This document shows positions 1-11,665 of a stretch of 64,000 nucleotides of DNA, one piece after another; position 1 is the stretch's first letter, and every line of letters begins with the position of its first letter. The stretch lies in contig NC_058057.1 in assembly GCF_020085105.1 (NCBI RefSeq), positions 24,997,082 through 25,061,081 of the forward strand, read 5' to 3'. The translations under genes were made by a program, and so were the position numbers. This DNA is from Siniperca chuatsi. Lineage: Eukaryota; Chordata; Actinopteri; Centrarchiformes; Sinipercidae. The notes below the pieces were generated by a model. The model was given only the letters and a program-made list of their open reading frames with translations, searched no databases and was not told the DNA's origin.

Positions 1-735
1 GTGCAGGTTGAGGACAGGAAGAACCTGCCCTTCACCAACGCTGTCATCCGTGAGACTCAGAGACTGGCCAACATCGCCCCCATGGCACTTCCTCACAAAA
101 CTACCCAAGATGTAACCATCCAGGGTTACTTCATTAAGGAGGTCTGACTGAATAAAACACCTAATATGACCTCCACACTCATCTTCATGCTCTAATACAA
201 AATGTGACAATTGTTACATGTAGCAAGTATTTCTGGATGTGAAACATTTTCACGGAGTTTGAAGAGAATACACATCACCTATGATAAAGAAAATGTTTTT
301 CAGTTTCTGTCTTGTCCACAGGGGACCACAGTGTATCCTCTCTTGACATCTGTCCTGTTTGATGAGAGTGAGTGGGAGAGGCCACACACCTTTTATCCTG
401 CCCACTTCCTGGACAAAGATGGGAAGTTTGTCACGCGAGATGCCTTCATGCCTTTTTCTGCAGGTTTGTGAGCTCAAGCATCGCTTTTTGTCAATGTTCA
501 ATCTACTCACAGTTGATCTGAACATTTTATTTTGTTCTCTCTTGCAGGTCGCAGGGCTTGTCCTGGAGAAAGTCTGGCCAGGATGGAGCTCTTCATCTTC
601 TTCACCACCCTCCTGCAGCGCTTTCGTTTCACTCCTCCACCTGGAGTTTCAGAGGATGAACTGGATCTGACTCCACAATTACACCTCACCCTCGACCCCT
701 TACCTCATGAACTGTGTGCTGTCCCCTGTATGTGA
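1..735 (+). CDS. cyp2k: CYP2K-type cytochrome P450, 3' end only (gene 0: part of exon 7, exons 8 and 9)
   Basis: Exons are 1-141 (exon 7, cut by the window edge), 322-463 (exon 8, 142 bp) and 548-735 (exon 9, 188 bp, ending in TGA). Each is bounded by AG/GT sites and the phases join correctly. The sequence shows the K-helix ExxR motif as ETQR, the PERF-like region [10 protein letters not shown], and the heme loop [11 protein letters not shown] with its cysteine ligand. These are the conserved parts of a microsomal CYP2 monooxygenase. The visible part has no defect, but whether the whole gene is intact cannot be judged. Exons 7-9 and the 3' flank are nearly identical to gene B, 18 kb away. Intron 8 is an exception and matches gene G instead. 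AATAAA signals overlap at 855-865. Subfamily CYP2K is assigned from remembered trout CYP2K1 sequence; the individual member is not assigned. Confidence 0.9.
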
Positions 736-1797
736 GGACGAGTAGGGTTTGAAAATGTAAAAAGTAGTTTAACAGTGGTGAAAATATTTAAAACCTCTGA
801 TGTGATTAAGAAAATGGCATTATGTTTTAGTTGCAACAAGTGGATACTGTAGAAAATAAAATAAAATGCATTGTCAGCGAATGTTTTGAAGGCTAAGACA
901 CTAAGAAATAACTAAATATCCCACATCTGGACAAGTGTACTTTCATTCACTTGAAGGAATTTCTTTTTGTAAACAAGCAATTGCCTGGAAGTTCAAGTGT
1001 TATGTTGCCTCAGTATAACCGGGTCTGGACTATGAGTGTTTCAACTTTTCAAGTATTTGGTGTTTGGCACCTTTCAGGCCACAAGCATGCAGGGCTCACC
1101 AACATGGTATGTTGGTATCGAGTAGAATTAAAGCAATATGCATCATTATTCTCTCCAAATATTAAGCTATAGGTTACATAAAGCTGATAACATATCAATT
1201 GAAGAGGTGTTTTATTTTATTTACTGCGATAATTGTATTGATGCTATGTGTAGGCTATACTATTTTGGCTTACAAGGGCAAACACACTGCAACTTAACCC
1301 TATAACGCCAGTTGTATCATATTTGCTACATGAGTTTCTGAGACCTCTACATCATCAACAGGATCAATACTTTACTGAAAAACCTGTTGTATGCAATCTG
1401 ACACAGGTCTTCTGCGCTCTGGTGGCTTATCCGTGCACTGCAGGCAGTAGTGGGCCTTTGAATCCTAATTCCAACATGGCTGCCGTCTTGTAGTGATTCA
1501 CAAGCTTTTGGCAGGGAAATCTCTGCTAATTTTGAAAAAGTTACGGTAAGAATAACATTTATAATGTTACTGATATTTCAATATGAATATTTACTGTATT
1601 GAAGAAACTATAATTACTTAATATTTCGTACCTTATTTTATAGTAAAATTGTGTTGAAAATGTTTGTATCACATTTGATACAGCAGTAATATAAGGTAAT
1701 AAATCCTTCATTCGTCATTGTATTGTATTTTATGATGCATCTGCATTATGCCTACCACAATGCCAAAAACACTGTTTTGATGATTTAATTAAACTAA

Positions 1798-2980
1798 TTA
1801 AAGATTGAAATGTCATCTTAAGATATATTTAGTTGAAATTGAGATATTTATGTGGGGTTTTTAATATATGGAACCTGCTCTCATGATAATCATTTGGATG
1901 TTGCAATGGCTCACTTGCTAATAATTGTCTTTTTGTCTCATTGTTTTTCACTAAAACAACTCCTTGGCTATCATAATCTGTGTGTTATACTGACCAACTC
2001 AGAGAAGAAATTCAGAATACACAATAATTTGTTTTTATGTGTATTATCTGATTGGGTTTTTTGCCATAATAACGCAAAATAAAAAGGTTGTAAAGAGGTT
2101 CCTGTTTGAAAAAAAAAAAACCCAAACCATGATTTCTAAAATAAATGTTGTTGTGCTTAATAAATTGCCATAAAAGCTTGATGAATCAAATATGATTATC
2201 ATATAATCATATATATATATATATATATGAATGATGAAAATTTTTTTTTGGGGGGGTGCACACTGCAAATACACAAATGCGCTGTAAATACACAAAACAC
2301 TTCCATTAGAGAAACCTTCAGAAACGATGGCAATTTAAAAACACATACGAAAATCCCGAACAAATACAATGACGGAAACGTGCTGCGAATGACAAAATGT
2401 GAGCAGAAAGCCAAAACAAATACATTAACAGCAAACACGCTGCAAACACAGAAACGATGCAACAAAACCAACACACACAAACCTCCGAAAACAAATGCAA
2501 CAGAAAAACGCTGCATATCCAGTCTACACAGGAAGTTCTCCAGGCCTCTAGGGCGAGCGCTAAGTGGTTTGGTTGGTTTTCGACCCGAGAGAGAGAGACT
2601 TGACGAGAGATTTGTTTTGGAAACAGTAAGAAAAGTGGAGTAAAGAGGTGACATAAAAAGGTACACATTTATATTTACATTTGGCCCTCGTCTTTTACAG
2701 TATTATAAAACAGCAACAGGTTTACATAGCTAGCGTGTCAGAGACTGACTTCTACAAGAGCTTGCTAGTGACAAAATTGCGTGCCAGATCTTGCATTGCT
2801 AACGTTATCCGTTGTGGTTAACTACTTACATCGTCTCCACATTTGATAGGATACTTTATTGATCAGCGAAGGGACATTTCATAAGAGGAAGGTGGAGAGA
2901 GGACTCTTCCTCCAGGGCATCCTGATGTTTGCCACAGGCTTAAACACACTGCCTCCCTCTGGAATTCAGCCACGACCCAA
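1798..2980. other. 1.18-kb segment present in only one duplication copy
   Basis: The flanks up to 1797 and from 2981 join directly in the right copy near 19,761. The segment is therefore an insertion in this copy or a deletion in the other. No clear target-site duplication is visible. Inside is a CA-rich, quasi-repetitive tract (about 2250-2560) built from variations of words such as AAACAC and CTGCAAA. That tract keeps long frames open on both strands (2227-2643 plus, 2199-2666 minus). It resembles a non-autonomous transposon or degenerate minisatellite, but I cannot name the family. Confidence 0.7.
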
Positions 2981-5900
2981 ACTGATTTTGCAGTGGACAT
3001 CTCACTTCCCAGTCAGTAGAACTTGTGCAAACACAATCAAAATATGAGAAATGTCCAAGGCTTATGACCAGTGTCAAAACGACATCGACTTTGGAATACA
3101 AAACTCACCTGGTTTTGGACTCCACTAATTTGAGAGATAGTATCAGAAAAGACAAAATGCGATGTTGATCTTTTAAGGTGTACTAACTTTGGTGGGAGTT
3201 TCTGTAATAAAGAGTAATAAAAAGTTTCTGTAATAAAAATTGTATTTTCCAGTACACTAATGGCCAGCAGTTACTACTACTTCGAACTTTTTCTGTGAAA
3301 GTTGGACTCACATTTCATTACATATCAGCCATGTTCTTCAATCTGATTTAGATTATGAAATATCTTGTGTGACATGTTGGTCTGATGGTGGCACTAAAGT
3401 ACAGGAGAAGGGCCACTGACCAAACATCAGCATTCATTCACTGGGGCCACATATATCCACAGAGCAAATTTCATGTCAACGTGGCCTTTTGTTGTTAAGC
3501 TATGTTCTAGTCCAATGTGTTGGACAGAATGACATCACATCACAAAAATACACAAGATAAAACATCACCAGTATAACCAATCAGCTTACCTACAATTCTA
3601 GTGTATTCTGCTGTAGCTGAATCATCTTCTCTACTTAGTCACTGTGTGTCTCATACAGCTACATGTTGGAGAACAAATATTAGTACATATAAGGTACAAG
3701 TGTAACGTTGTACTGGGTGCAGTGTGTGATCTCACCGTGTCCTGACTGAGTCACTGCAGGGTTTAAGCTCAGGCCCCGCACAAATACAGTCTAGTTACAG
3801 TTTTGTATTTACAGCAATTGTGTACTAAAACAGAATAATAGCATGACCACAGAAAATTCTACAATATATACAGGTTTGTACTGAAAAGTCATAATTCTAC
3901 AAACATTTGAATATTCAGTTTTTAAACTCACCATGTTTTCATCCATCTGTGTTTTGTTCTCTAAAGAGGCAAACGAGAGTTGACTTTAGCTTCTAAGTTT
4001 ATAAAAGCTTCTTTGTTAACCATCCTGGTTAAACAACTATTTGATGTCACTGATTATAAAGCAAAGGAACGGATTATAAGGCATATGTTTCTGCTTTTAA
4101 AACAGAATTTGAACCATTTCTATAAGTACTGCTTTTACCCTTACAAGACAATGCAATGCAGTATCGAGAAAACTCTTATTTTCTTTAGATAGGAAAACAG
4201 ACAGGATTCATGATGTTTGACAGCACACATGAACAGACAAGTCAAACTCCTCTCCCACCAGAATTTGACTCCTGATGTCCATGGTGGGAAAGAACGCACA
4301 AGTTGGTATTTAACTGGTCTGAGACCTGCTGGTTCCTCATTGTATCTTCGAATTTTTTCTCAGAGATCTGAAGGGGAAGTGTTTTGGTGAGAATGTGGTT
4401 AACAGCAGCAGCAGCAGTACTCTGGAGGTTTTACCCCCTAATGACGACCAGAGAAACGTCAGAAACACACTGATGAGTGTCCTCACTGAACTGTTTTGAA
4501 ACACCTGAGCATCAAGCACCCACAAACCATTTTTTTTTCACATCTGAAGAAGCATTTTCATGTTGTCTAAAATAAAATGGTTTGTTACGAGGAGCCAGAA
4601 CAGTGCACTGTGTTGTCCAAGTTTGTTTGACGTTACTACTTCCACTGTGTTTGGGAGGATTTTCATGCATACACACACTCTCTGGGGAGATCGATTAATA
4701 CTGTCTGAGACGTGTTTTAAAGTATATTACACTACAGTATTATGTGCAATCACCTCTAAATATAGATTGGGTGATGTGATTCTTCTTCTCATGTCATTTT
4801 GGTTGAATTTTGTGGTCTGTGACCCACAGGTTCCTTATCGTAGCTTTGTCGTAAGAACTCAGGTGGAAGTGTTTTGGTGAGAATGTGGGTAAAACAGCAG
4901 CAGAGCGCTGAAGGTTTTACCCTCTGACGATGACCAAATAAGCATCAGAATGACGTCTCATGGGAACAGAGGCCCCTTTTTGAGTTATTTTAAAAACCAC
5001 TTTCATCCTGCATTTATTTCTACACAGGAACCGGGGTTGCAAATTAGCTTCAGCTAGATGCCCTCAATACATTACATCTGTTGCATTGCTTTTCCTTATG
5101 TAACAATGCTGTATGGTCACAAAAAGTGACATTTTAATACATCTGAAACCAGAAATTCTGCTCTCTCTGTTTTTCTCTCTGTGTCCTCTCTAATGAACTA
5201 ACGGTTCCTCACTGAGAAACACGTCTATTTTTGTAATGAGATGTTGCATCATAATCGTTGCTTAATTTAGTCAATGCCACTTAGTCAATGGTATCACTCT
5301 GTAAGTGGTTATTGAGGTGTTAGGGACAGTTTCTTATTGCAGCTTTACTTTGTGTTGAAAGATTCAGGGGAAATCTTTTGGCGTGAACATTCTTCAGAAA
5401 ACTTATGCATCAACCATTTAGCCATTAAGCTGGCAGGAACAATCTGTGTTTTGTGGGACAAAAGACAAACTATTTACTAGAGGTGAAATGTCTGATCTTG
5501 AGCAAGAAAATCCTAAACGGGATTTGATTTGCCCTGATGGCCCTAAAGACACATACAGACATCTCATTTTATTTCATTTTATGTATTTATTGCACTCCAT
5601 GTGGAGGGTCGTCTGTGGTGTCAAAGAAAGTGATTAATTCATTTTAAGGTAACCTGCCTTGGATTTATGTGTTAAAATACAAAGGACAAATGTACAATTT
5701 AAACATGATGCATCAGAGTACTTCATAAATATGCAATTTACAGTTATCAGTCAGAGCTTCCAGCTTGCTGCATGTTATGACACATGTTCAAAAATGTATT
5801 TCCCCCTGTGCTTTTTCCCTCTCTGGACTTTGCCTATATGCAGTAGTTTGTTTATGTTTGTGTAACATTAATGCTGTGTTGCGATTTGAAGCAGCAGCTC

Positions 5901-6019
5901 CGACACAAAATAATTAGATAGGGAATTCAGATAAGAATATAAGCTGGATCATATTCATCAGAATCATAATGCTGAATGAATATGAGGTTTGATACTTTCA
6001 GCTTAAAATGATGTCGATA

Positions 6020-6165
6020 ATGAAGAGCTCCATCCTGGCCAAACTTGCTCCCAGACACATCCTGCAACCTGCGAGAAAGAACGAATGAAAAGCTTCATGT
6101 CATCTGCGAGCAAAAGGAACAATACGCGATGCCTAAGCTCACAGGCAGGAAAAGGCATAACTAAC
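6020..6165 (-). pseudogene. Inverted CYP2K relic: end of exon 8, intron 8, start of exon 9
   Basis: Read on the minus strand, this stretch shows a degraded exon 8 end, then an intron resembling gene B intron 8, then TCTCGCAG followed by the start of exon 9 (about 6020-6075). The exon 9 part includes the recognisable word GGCCAGGATGGAGCTCTTCA that encodes ARMELF in every gene of the array. The opposite orientation means a small inverted piece of a former P450 copy is embedded in the spacer. The same relic occurs at about 22,806-22,951, so it predates the 10-kb duplication. Confidence 0.85.
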
Positions 6166-7729
6166 TTTTACTTGACTAACTTTTTAAAAGTTGTGTAAAA
6201 AATGTCTTTGATAGGCTGGACTGAAGTAATCATTTTACATCAAACTTATTAACTTGCATCAAAGACAATGCTGGATGAAAGGTGACAGAGAACAAAGTTA
6301 AAGGACTGCTTCATATCTTTATTGTGACGATCTTTACCCCCAATGGAACAACTTGGTTTGTGTTTAGCAAAAGGCGTTTTCTATGTAAACTCATACTCGA
6401 TAAGCTATAAATTTGATCCATTAAAGTTTATCATTTACCAGGGTTTACAGTATCTAGGTAAAGGATACATCTGAGATTGTGTGTGTATGTACATGAGGTG
6501 TGTGTTTGTGTGTGTGTGTAAATATATACCTGTACATACATGGCCATAAATCCTCGTCTCATCCTAGTTCCTGTCATATCGACACTAGCAGTAAGCAGGA
6601 TGGTAACTGTTGCTAAAAGCTTTCCATTGTGTCAGTGAGAGTTCAGGTTCCCAGATTCCTGCACATTAAGATGTAGTTCAATGTAAAACATGATGCATAA
6701 AACATTATTAAAAAAATAAGTCACTGATCACAGATGGATAGATTAAGCGTTCCATCAGCTAAACTACAGTTATTTAAAGTCCATTTTTACCACATATTCA
6801 CACCCATAATTAAAGAAGCTGAGTTGAATTAGCATTAGCAATTAGCATTTTGGGTGTCTCAATGAATCAGTATTGAAGCTACAGACATAGTCAATTTATT
6901 AAGTACACCTAGCTAAAACTAATACAACAATTCTACAACACATCCTGCCATCTTGAAGGTTTTTGTTAAAACTGTTTGAGTGTTCATTCAACTTCATAGC
7001 TATTTTCAGTTGTTTTGCCCACCCTTACAGTGAGTACTTAGTTTCTTCCATGACTGATCTCATTACCTATTGCTAGATTATGTATGGAACCATCAGGTTA
7101 TTAGTTTCACTAATGTAACAATCAAAAGGCATTATTGTGTAGAAGATAATGGTGGATGTCCTTTTGAGTGCAACTCATGCATACATCAGGGGTTGGCGGG
7201 GGTTGAGGAAAGTGCAGCATCCTGAGGAGCCTACAGGCAAAGTGAGAACATGCAAACTCCACATAGAAAGTCCTAGAATCAAGAATCAACCTATAACACT
7301 TCAAGGGTGAGACAGCTAACCAATTAACCGTGCCACTGTTTTCTTGTCAATGTAACTGAAGTCATTCTGCTCCTTCGCTCCACATGTTTGTAGTGTAAGC
7401 ATATCTGCTTTCCAAGAAGTCATTCAATTGATTCAGAATGCTGCTGTCCATGTTATAACCAAGCGGCAACCTCCAGGGCTGAAAAGCCGGCTGGAGCCAT
7501 CACACTGAGCTTCACAATGGCTCTTCGGAACCTATGGGTGACGTCAAGGAGACTACATCCATGTTTTATACAGTCTGTGGTTATAGCTTATAATAGCAAA
7601 TATAACTGTACTCCGGTTTTAAGTGTCTCCTCGAATCCGTGCCGGGTGACGCAAATTTACTACGAACCAAGTTAGCCCTAGTGTTAGCTGCCTTCCCCAG
7701 TACTCCCCGTTGGTGGGCGGAAAGTTGCT

Positions 7730-8530
7730 GAGACGCAACTCTTTCTAGTACTTTTGAAAAGAACGGAACGTTACAGACTGGTTGATCCTGGATCACGGTG
7801 TGGTTTCTTAAGTAAAGGTTTAACCACAGCAGTCTTAAGCTAGTGGGGACAGTTCCAGTCATAAGTGATACATAAATAATATTCAGCATTGTAGGTCCCA
7901 GAGATGGCCAGAGATCTGGCCAAATCTCATCACTTTTTCTGCAGAAAAAGCTGTAAAGGGGGAGTAGCTAACAGATGGCTGCTTTTGAGTAAATTCGGCT
8001 ATAGTGTCAAAAAGAAATCTGGGATTGTGTTTACTGTTACTGATTAAGGGAGAGAAATAGTCTGCAAAGAGAGCAACTTAATACACACTTGTGACACGAG
8101 AAGCAGAATACTTCCTGTTTTGATTTATGCCACTTGCCTTCCAATCTCCTGCAGGCCTGCTTAAAAGCACACGTCTTTTTCAGTAAACCACGGTGAAGAC
8201 CTCTTGCTTTGGTAGAAAGAGGTGCAACTGAATCCAAGAGACTAGAAAGGTCTGTGTTTAAGTCACTGGTACAAATTTCAACAGGGCCTTTCACTGTAGT
8301 GAAAGGAACAAGGACCACAGGCAATCGCTCACCAAGTGCAGTTAAAGTTGACAGACTTGTGATGATCAGCACCAATATTACAAGGACAGACTAGTGTTGC
8401 TTCAAATTGAATTACAGTAGATAGTGATCTGACACCACGGATGTGACAGGAGAGACAGTCAGAGCAGAAACTCTGCCGAGTGATAGAATAAACTCAGGGA
8501 TGTTATCCCAGGAGTGAGTAGGTTGATGCA
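7730..8530 (-). mobile_element. L2/CR1-type LINE relic, minus strand
   Basis: Minus-strand fragments read like the region between endonuclease and reverse transcriptase of fish L2-type LINEs. At 8037-8375 there is LSSLLDSVAPLSTKARG followed by a basic stretch with RRLEGKWHKSKQE. At about 7735-7889 there is SLMTGTVPTSLR followed by PFFSKVLERVASQQLSAH. No complete catalytic core remains and the frame is interrupted. It is old, because the same relic is present in the other duplication copy (about 24,995-25,790). The family call rests on remembered LINE protein patterns. Confidence 0.65.
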
Positions 8531-8982
8531 CAAACTGAGTGGAACCAAAATTATCAAAAAAGTGCCAAATAAGCTTTACTTAGAGGGGGGACTGCCTTAT
8601 TCAAGTGACTATTGAAATCACCAATAATTTAAATATCATCAGAATGAGTAACATGGTCTGAGATTGTGAATAAGGGGAGGTGGGAGTAACACAAAGTGGA
8701 GTCTGTTGCCCTGGACAAATCAATTCATAGTTGATGGAGATGGTTTTAATATAAGAGTCTGAAATTAGTTTAATTTAACATCGAGTTTGGAGGTTAAATT
8801 GAAACACAGAGTCAATGGGTTGCTAAACTAGTCAGTTTCAGTAGTGTCTGGCCGAGCTCAGTTACATCAAGTTACAAAGGCAGACATGGGACTTTAAAAA
8901 ACTGTTAATGTTCTGGAGCAGCAAAGACAGAAAGATTTATTTCAAATGTTTTAAACTTTCATTCAAGCCGTTGTCCACAGCT

Positions 8983-9034
8983 CGGGACATTTGTAGCCAT
9001 TTTTGTGGCGACAAAACTGGCTACAAATGTCCCG
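8983..9034. repeat. Perfect 17-bp inverted repeat (hairpin) unique to the left copy
   Basis: The arms CGGGACATTTGTAGCCA (8983-8999) and TGGCTACAAATGTCCCG (9018-9034) are exact reverse complements around an 18-nt loop. In the right duplication copy the right arm is present near 26,400-26,440, but the left arm is replaced by about 180 bp of other sequence. The loop and left arm here read as the reverse complement of the right copy's sequence. This fits a local template-switch replacement rather than a functional terminator. Confidence 0.85.
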
Positions 9035-9556
9035 ACGACACGCTAAAACAGCGGTTGAAACAGGAACTGTGGTCTCTGCTGCTTTTGCAACTCCAGCCAT
9101 CTGACTACTGATCATCTCGACACCATCTGCCCCTCCTCCTCTAACTATGAAAGTTTGCTCTTAAACGTTATGGATATGATATGATTATACAAGCACTCAT
9201 ACAGTATGATACAAATTATATGTATTAAAATTAAGAGATTTAACATATCCGTGGTTTACAGAAACGTACAATTGTATTCTGGCGACTGGGCTCACATAAT
9301 ACAAGCATAAAGGGGTCAGAGTTACCTGTTCAGGTGAAACTTTACCTAATTTGTTTCTTCAACCTCTGTACAGACTCACATGTCAACATTAAGATATGGC
9401 ACATGAGATAACAACAGTGTAAACCTATCTCATTAAACTCAAACTACAAACAAAGCACTCTGTTCTGAAAGGTGCCGATAACGACTACTTTTAGTGGGTG
9501 AACTTTTCCATACTTCAGCCCTACCTTTGAGCTGGGCTGTTTCCCTCACTGGCAGC

Positions 9557-9565
9557 TACAAAAGG
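9557..9565 (+). promoter_or_regulatory. Candidate TATA-like element of gene A
   Basis: TACAAAAGG lies about 100 bp upstream of the gene A start codon, in a stretch nearly identical to the gene C promoter. Position and base composition suit a weak TATA box with a 5' UTR of about 70 nt. This is inference only. Confidence 0.35.
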
Positions 9566-11242
9566 CATCTGTCCTGACCAAAACACTCACAGCGCCAAAG
9601 GCAGCAGGACAGGAAACTTATTTTGTCAGTACACTGGCAAGAACACATTGTCTTTTAAGTCATGGGGATATCAGATCTTTTTCTCCAGTCCTCCAGTTCT
9701 GTCTCCCTGTTGGGGGCTCTGGTGGTCCTGCTGCTCGTCTACCTCGTCTCCTCCTCCATCTTCAGCTCCCAGGAGTACGGGAAGGAACCTCCAGGACCCA
9801 GGCCGCTTCCCGTGCTCGGAAACCTGCTGCAGCTGGACCTCAAGAGACCCTACAACACATTGCTGGAGGTGAGGCAGTGCCATAAGAGTAGTTTTCTTGT
9901 CAGGAAGTTTGTTGTTTCTGCTTCTCAGGCAGCTCTCTCACCTTGTTGTCTTTCGGCTGTGTGTGTCTTATATAAGAAAATGTCCTGACGTTATGCCCTT
10001 GCTCTCAGCTTTCCAAGAAATATGGATCAGTGTTCACTGTCTATTTTGGACCCAAGAAAGTGGTGGTCCTGGCTGGATACAAGACAGTGAAGGAGGCACT
10101 TGTCAATCATGCTGAAGAGTTTGGAGACAGAGATCCAATGCAAATTGCGCATGATTCTACTCAAGGAAATGGTAAAGAACAACAAAAAACTGAGCTCTTT
10201 CTAAATCATTATCATCCTTTTCATGTTTACACCCTTTGCCCATAATCAGATAATTAGTTAACATATTTTGTTGAACTACTTCATCTCAGGAGTTATATGG
10301 TCCAATGGTGATTCGTGGAAAGAGATGAGGCGCTTTGCCTTGACGAATCTGAGAGACTTTGGGATGGGCAAGAAGGCTTGTGAGGACAAAATCATTGAGG
10401 AATGTGACTATCTCATTGAAGTGTTTAAGAAATTTAAAGGTAAATGTCTTATCATAACCAACTGTATGATAATCAACATTTCTGGCTTAAAAAAAAATTG
10501 TCAAGCCTCATTTTCCCCCTGCTTCCCTTGTTGCAGGAGAAGCTTTTGACACGACTCAACCAATAAACTATGCAGTCTCTAATATTATCTGCTCCATGGT
10601 TTATGGCAGCAGATTTGAATATGATGATCCAGTGTTTACATCCCTGGTAGATCGAACAAACAGAAATATTCAACTTGTGGGCTCCCCATCAGTACAGGTG
10701 TCATTTCATGTTTATTAAGCTTAGACTTTCAGCATTGGGATTTTAATATAGATAAAATTGGCAACTGTAGAAGAAATATTGTTATTTTACCTACTGATTT
10801 ATATTTTCTAACAGGTGTACAACCTGTTCCCATTGATCGGTAAATGGTTTGCTGACAGGAAGGAAGTTGAGAAGTTGAATGCTGCCAATAAGAAACAGAA
10901 CTTACAGCTGTTCAGTCGTTTGAAGGAGACCCTCAATCCACAGATGTGCAGAGGCTTAGTGGATGCCTTTCTGGTCCGAAAGCAAAATCTGGAGGTTTGG
11001 AAGTGTATCATCACCTACCAAAATTGCTATTATGCTCATTGCTATTAAGTTTTAAGAAGAATTAAGATTTACCAAATTACGTTTGAACTAAATTGTAGAC
11101 ATTAGAGTCCCACTTTTGATCTCCTGTTTGAGTGTGATGTGGTGCATTGCTTCAAATTAAGTAATCCAACATCCTTTTAAAAAAGGCCTAATATCTTTCC
11201 AATTGACAACAGTCTCTGGTTTCTGCTCAGAGAGAAGAACAA

Positions 11243-11485
11243 GGGGTGGCTGTGGCTTAGCGGTAGCGTAGTTTGTTGGTTCGATCCTGGCTTCCCCCAG
11301 CCCACATGTTGATGTGTCCTTCGGTGAGATACTGAACCCCAAATTGCTCCAGAGGGCTGTCCCATCGGTGTATGTGACTGAATTAGTTTCTTTGTACTCA
11401 TAAGCAGTTGGCACCTGCCATCGGTGTAAAGCACTTTGAGTGGTTGGAAGACTAGAAAGATGCTATACAACTACAGTCCATTTAT
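11243..11485 (+). mobile_element. tRNA-derived SINE in intron 5 of gene A (shortened)
   Basis: The head has a Pol III A-box-like TGGCTTAGCGGTAG and a B-box GGTTCGATCC. The tail, near AAAGCACTTTGAGTGG and CTACAGTCCATTTA, is of the kind shared with L2-type LINEs in fish. The related element in gene D (36,250-36,512) retains about 25 bp more between the two boxes, so this copy lost part of its head. Because both genes carry it at the same place, insertion preceded the split of A and D. Confidence 0.8.
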
Positions 11486-11665
11486 CAAGAAGAAGCAGCT
11501 AATTCCAGAAGACCTCTCTCCATTTTTCTCTCGTAGATGGACAAGGAGGCTGGTTCTGTTTATGGTTCGCAACCTCTACTTCTTTCACTCTGTTAATTAC
11601 AGCCATGCGTAACGTAGCCTATACCGCCAACTTCTGACAAAGCCACACTTTGCGTAGTCTAGTTT

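Larger units (their letters stand above)
736..9556. other. Long intergenic spacer between gene 0 and gene A
   Basis: I see no gene that I can support in these 8.8 kb. The spacer holds an unshared 1.18-kb segment (1798-2980), a (TA)n tract near 2212-2228, a minus-strand P450 exon 8/9 relic near 6020-6165, a GT-rich tract near 6478-6520, a minus-strand LINE relic near 7730-8530 and a perfect hairpin at 8983-9034. Short open frames such as 951-1172 and 3980-4192 recur in the other copy only because the whole block is duplicated. They have no recognisable domain. Confidence 0.75.
1..10480. repeat. Segmental duplication, left copy (about 10 kb)
   Basis: This block runs from gene 0 exon 7 through the long spacer into intron 3 of gene A. 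It aligns almost base for base with 17,965 to about 27,885. The coordinate offset is about 17,965 at the left, 16,790 in the middle (after a 1.18-kb difference) and 17,391 at the right, so the two copies differ by a handful of large indels. The two copies sit in direct orientation. The repeated unit therefore spans a B-type gene end, a spacer and an A-type gene start. The true left limit lies outside the window. Confidence 0.92.

Noticed and set aside
1292-1720. TTAA followed by CCCTATAACGCC, suggesting a piggyBac-like end
   Set aside because: No matching inverted end with a second TTAA was found nearby; the resemblance is too short.
2199-2668. Overlapping frames of 116-155 codons on both strands
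   Set aside because: They lie in a low-complexity CA-rich tract, have no domain, and the whole segment is absent from the paralogous copy.
3980-4192. 70-codon frame identical in protein to 20,772-20,984
   Set aside because: The surrounding non-coding DNA is conserved to the same degree, so the match reflects recent duplication and not coding constraint.
11250-11290. tRNA-like A and B boxes
   Set aside because: The boxes belong to a SINE head that runs on into a SINE body and L2-type tail; there is no cloverleaf end or discrete tRNA gene.
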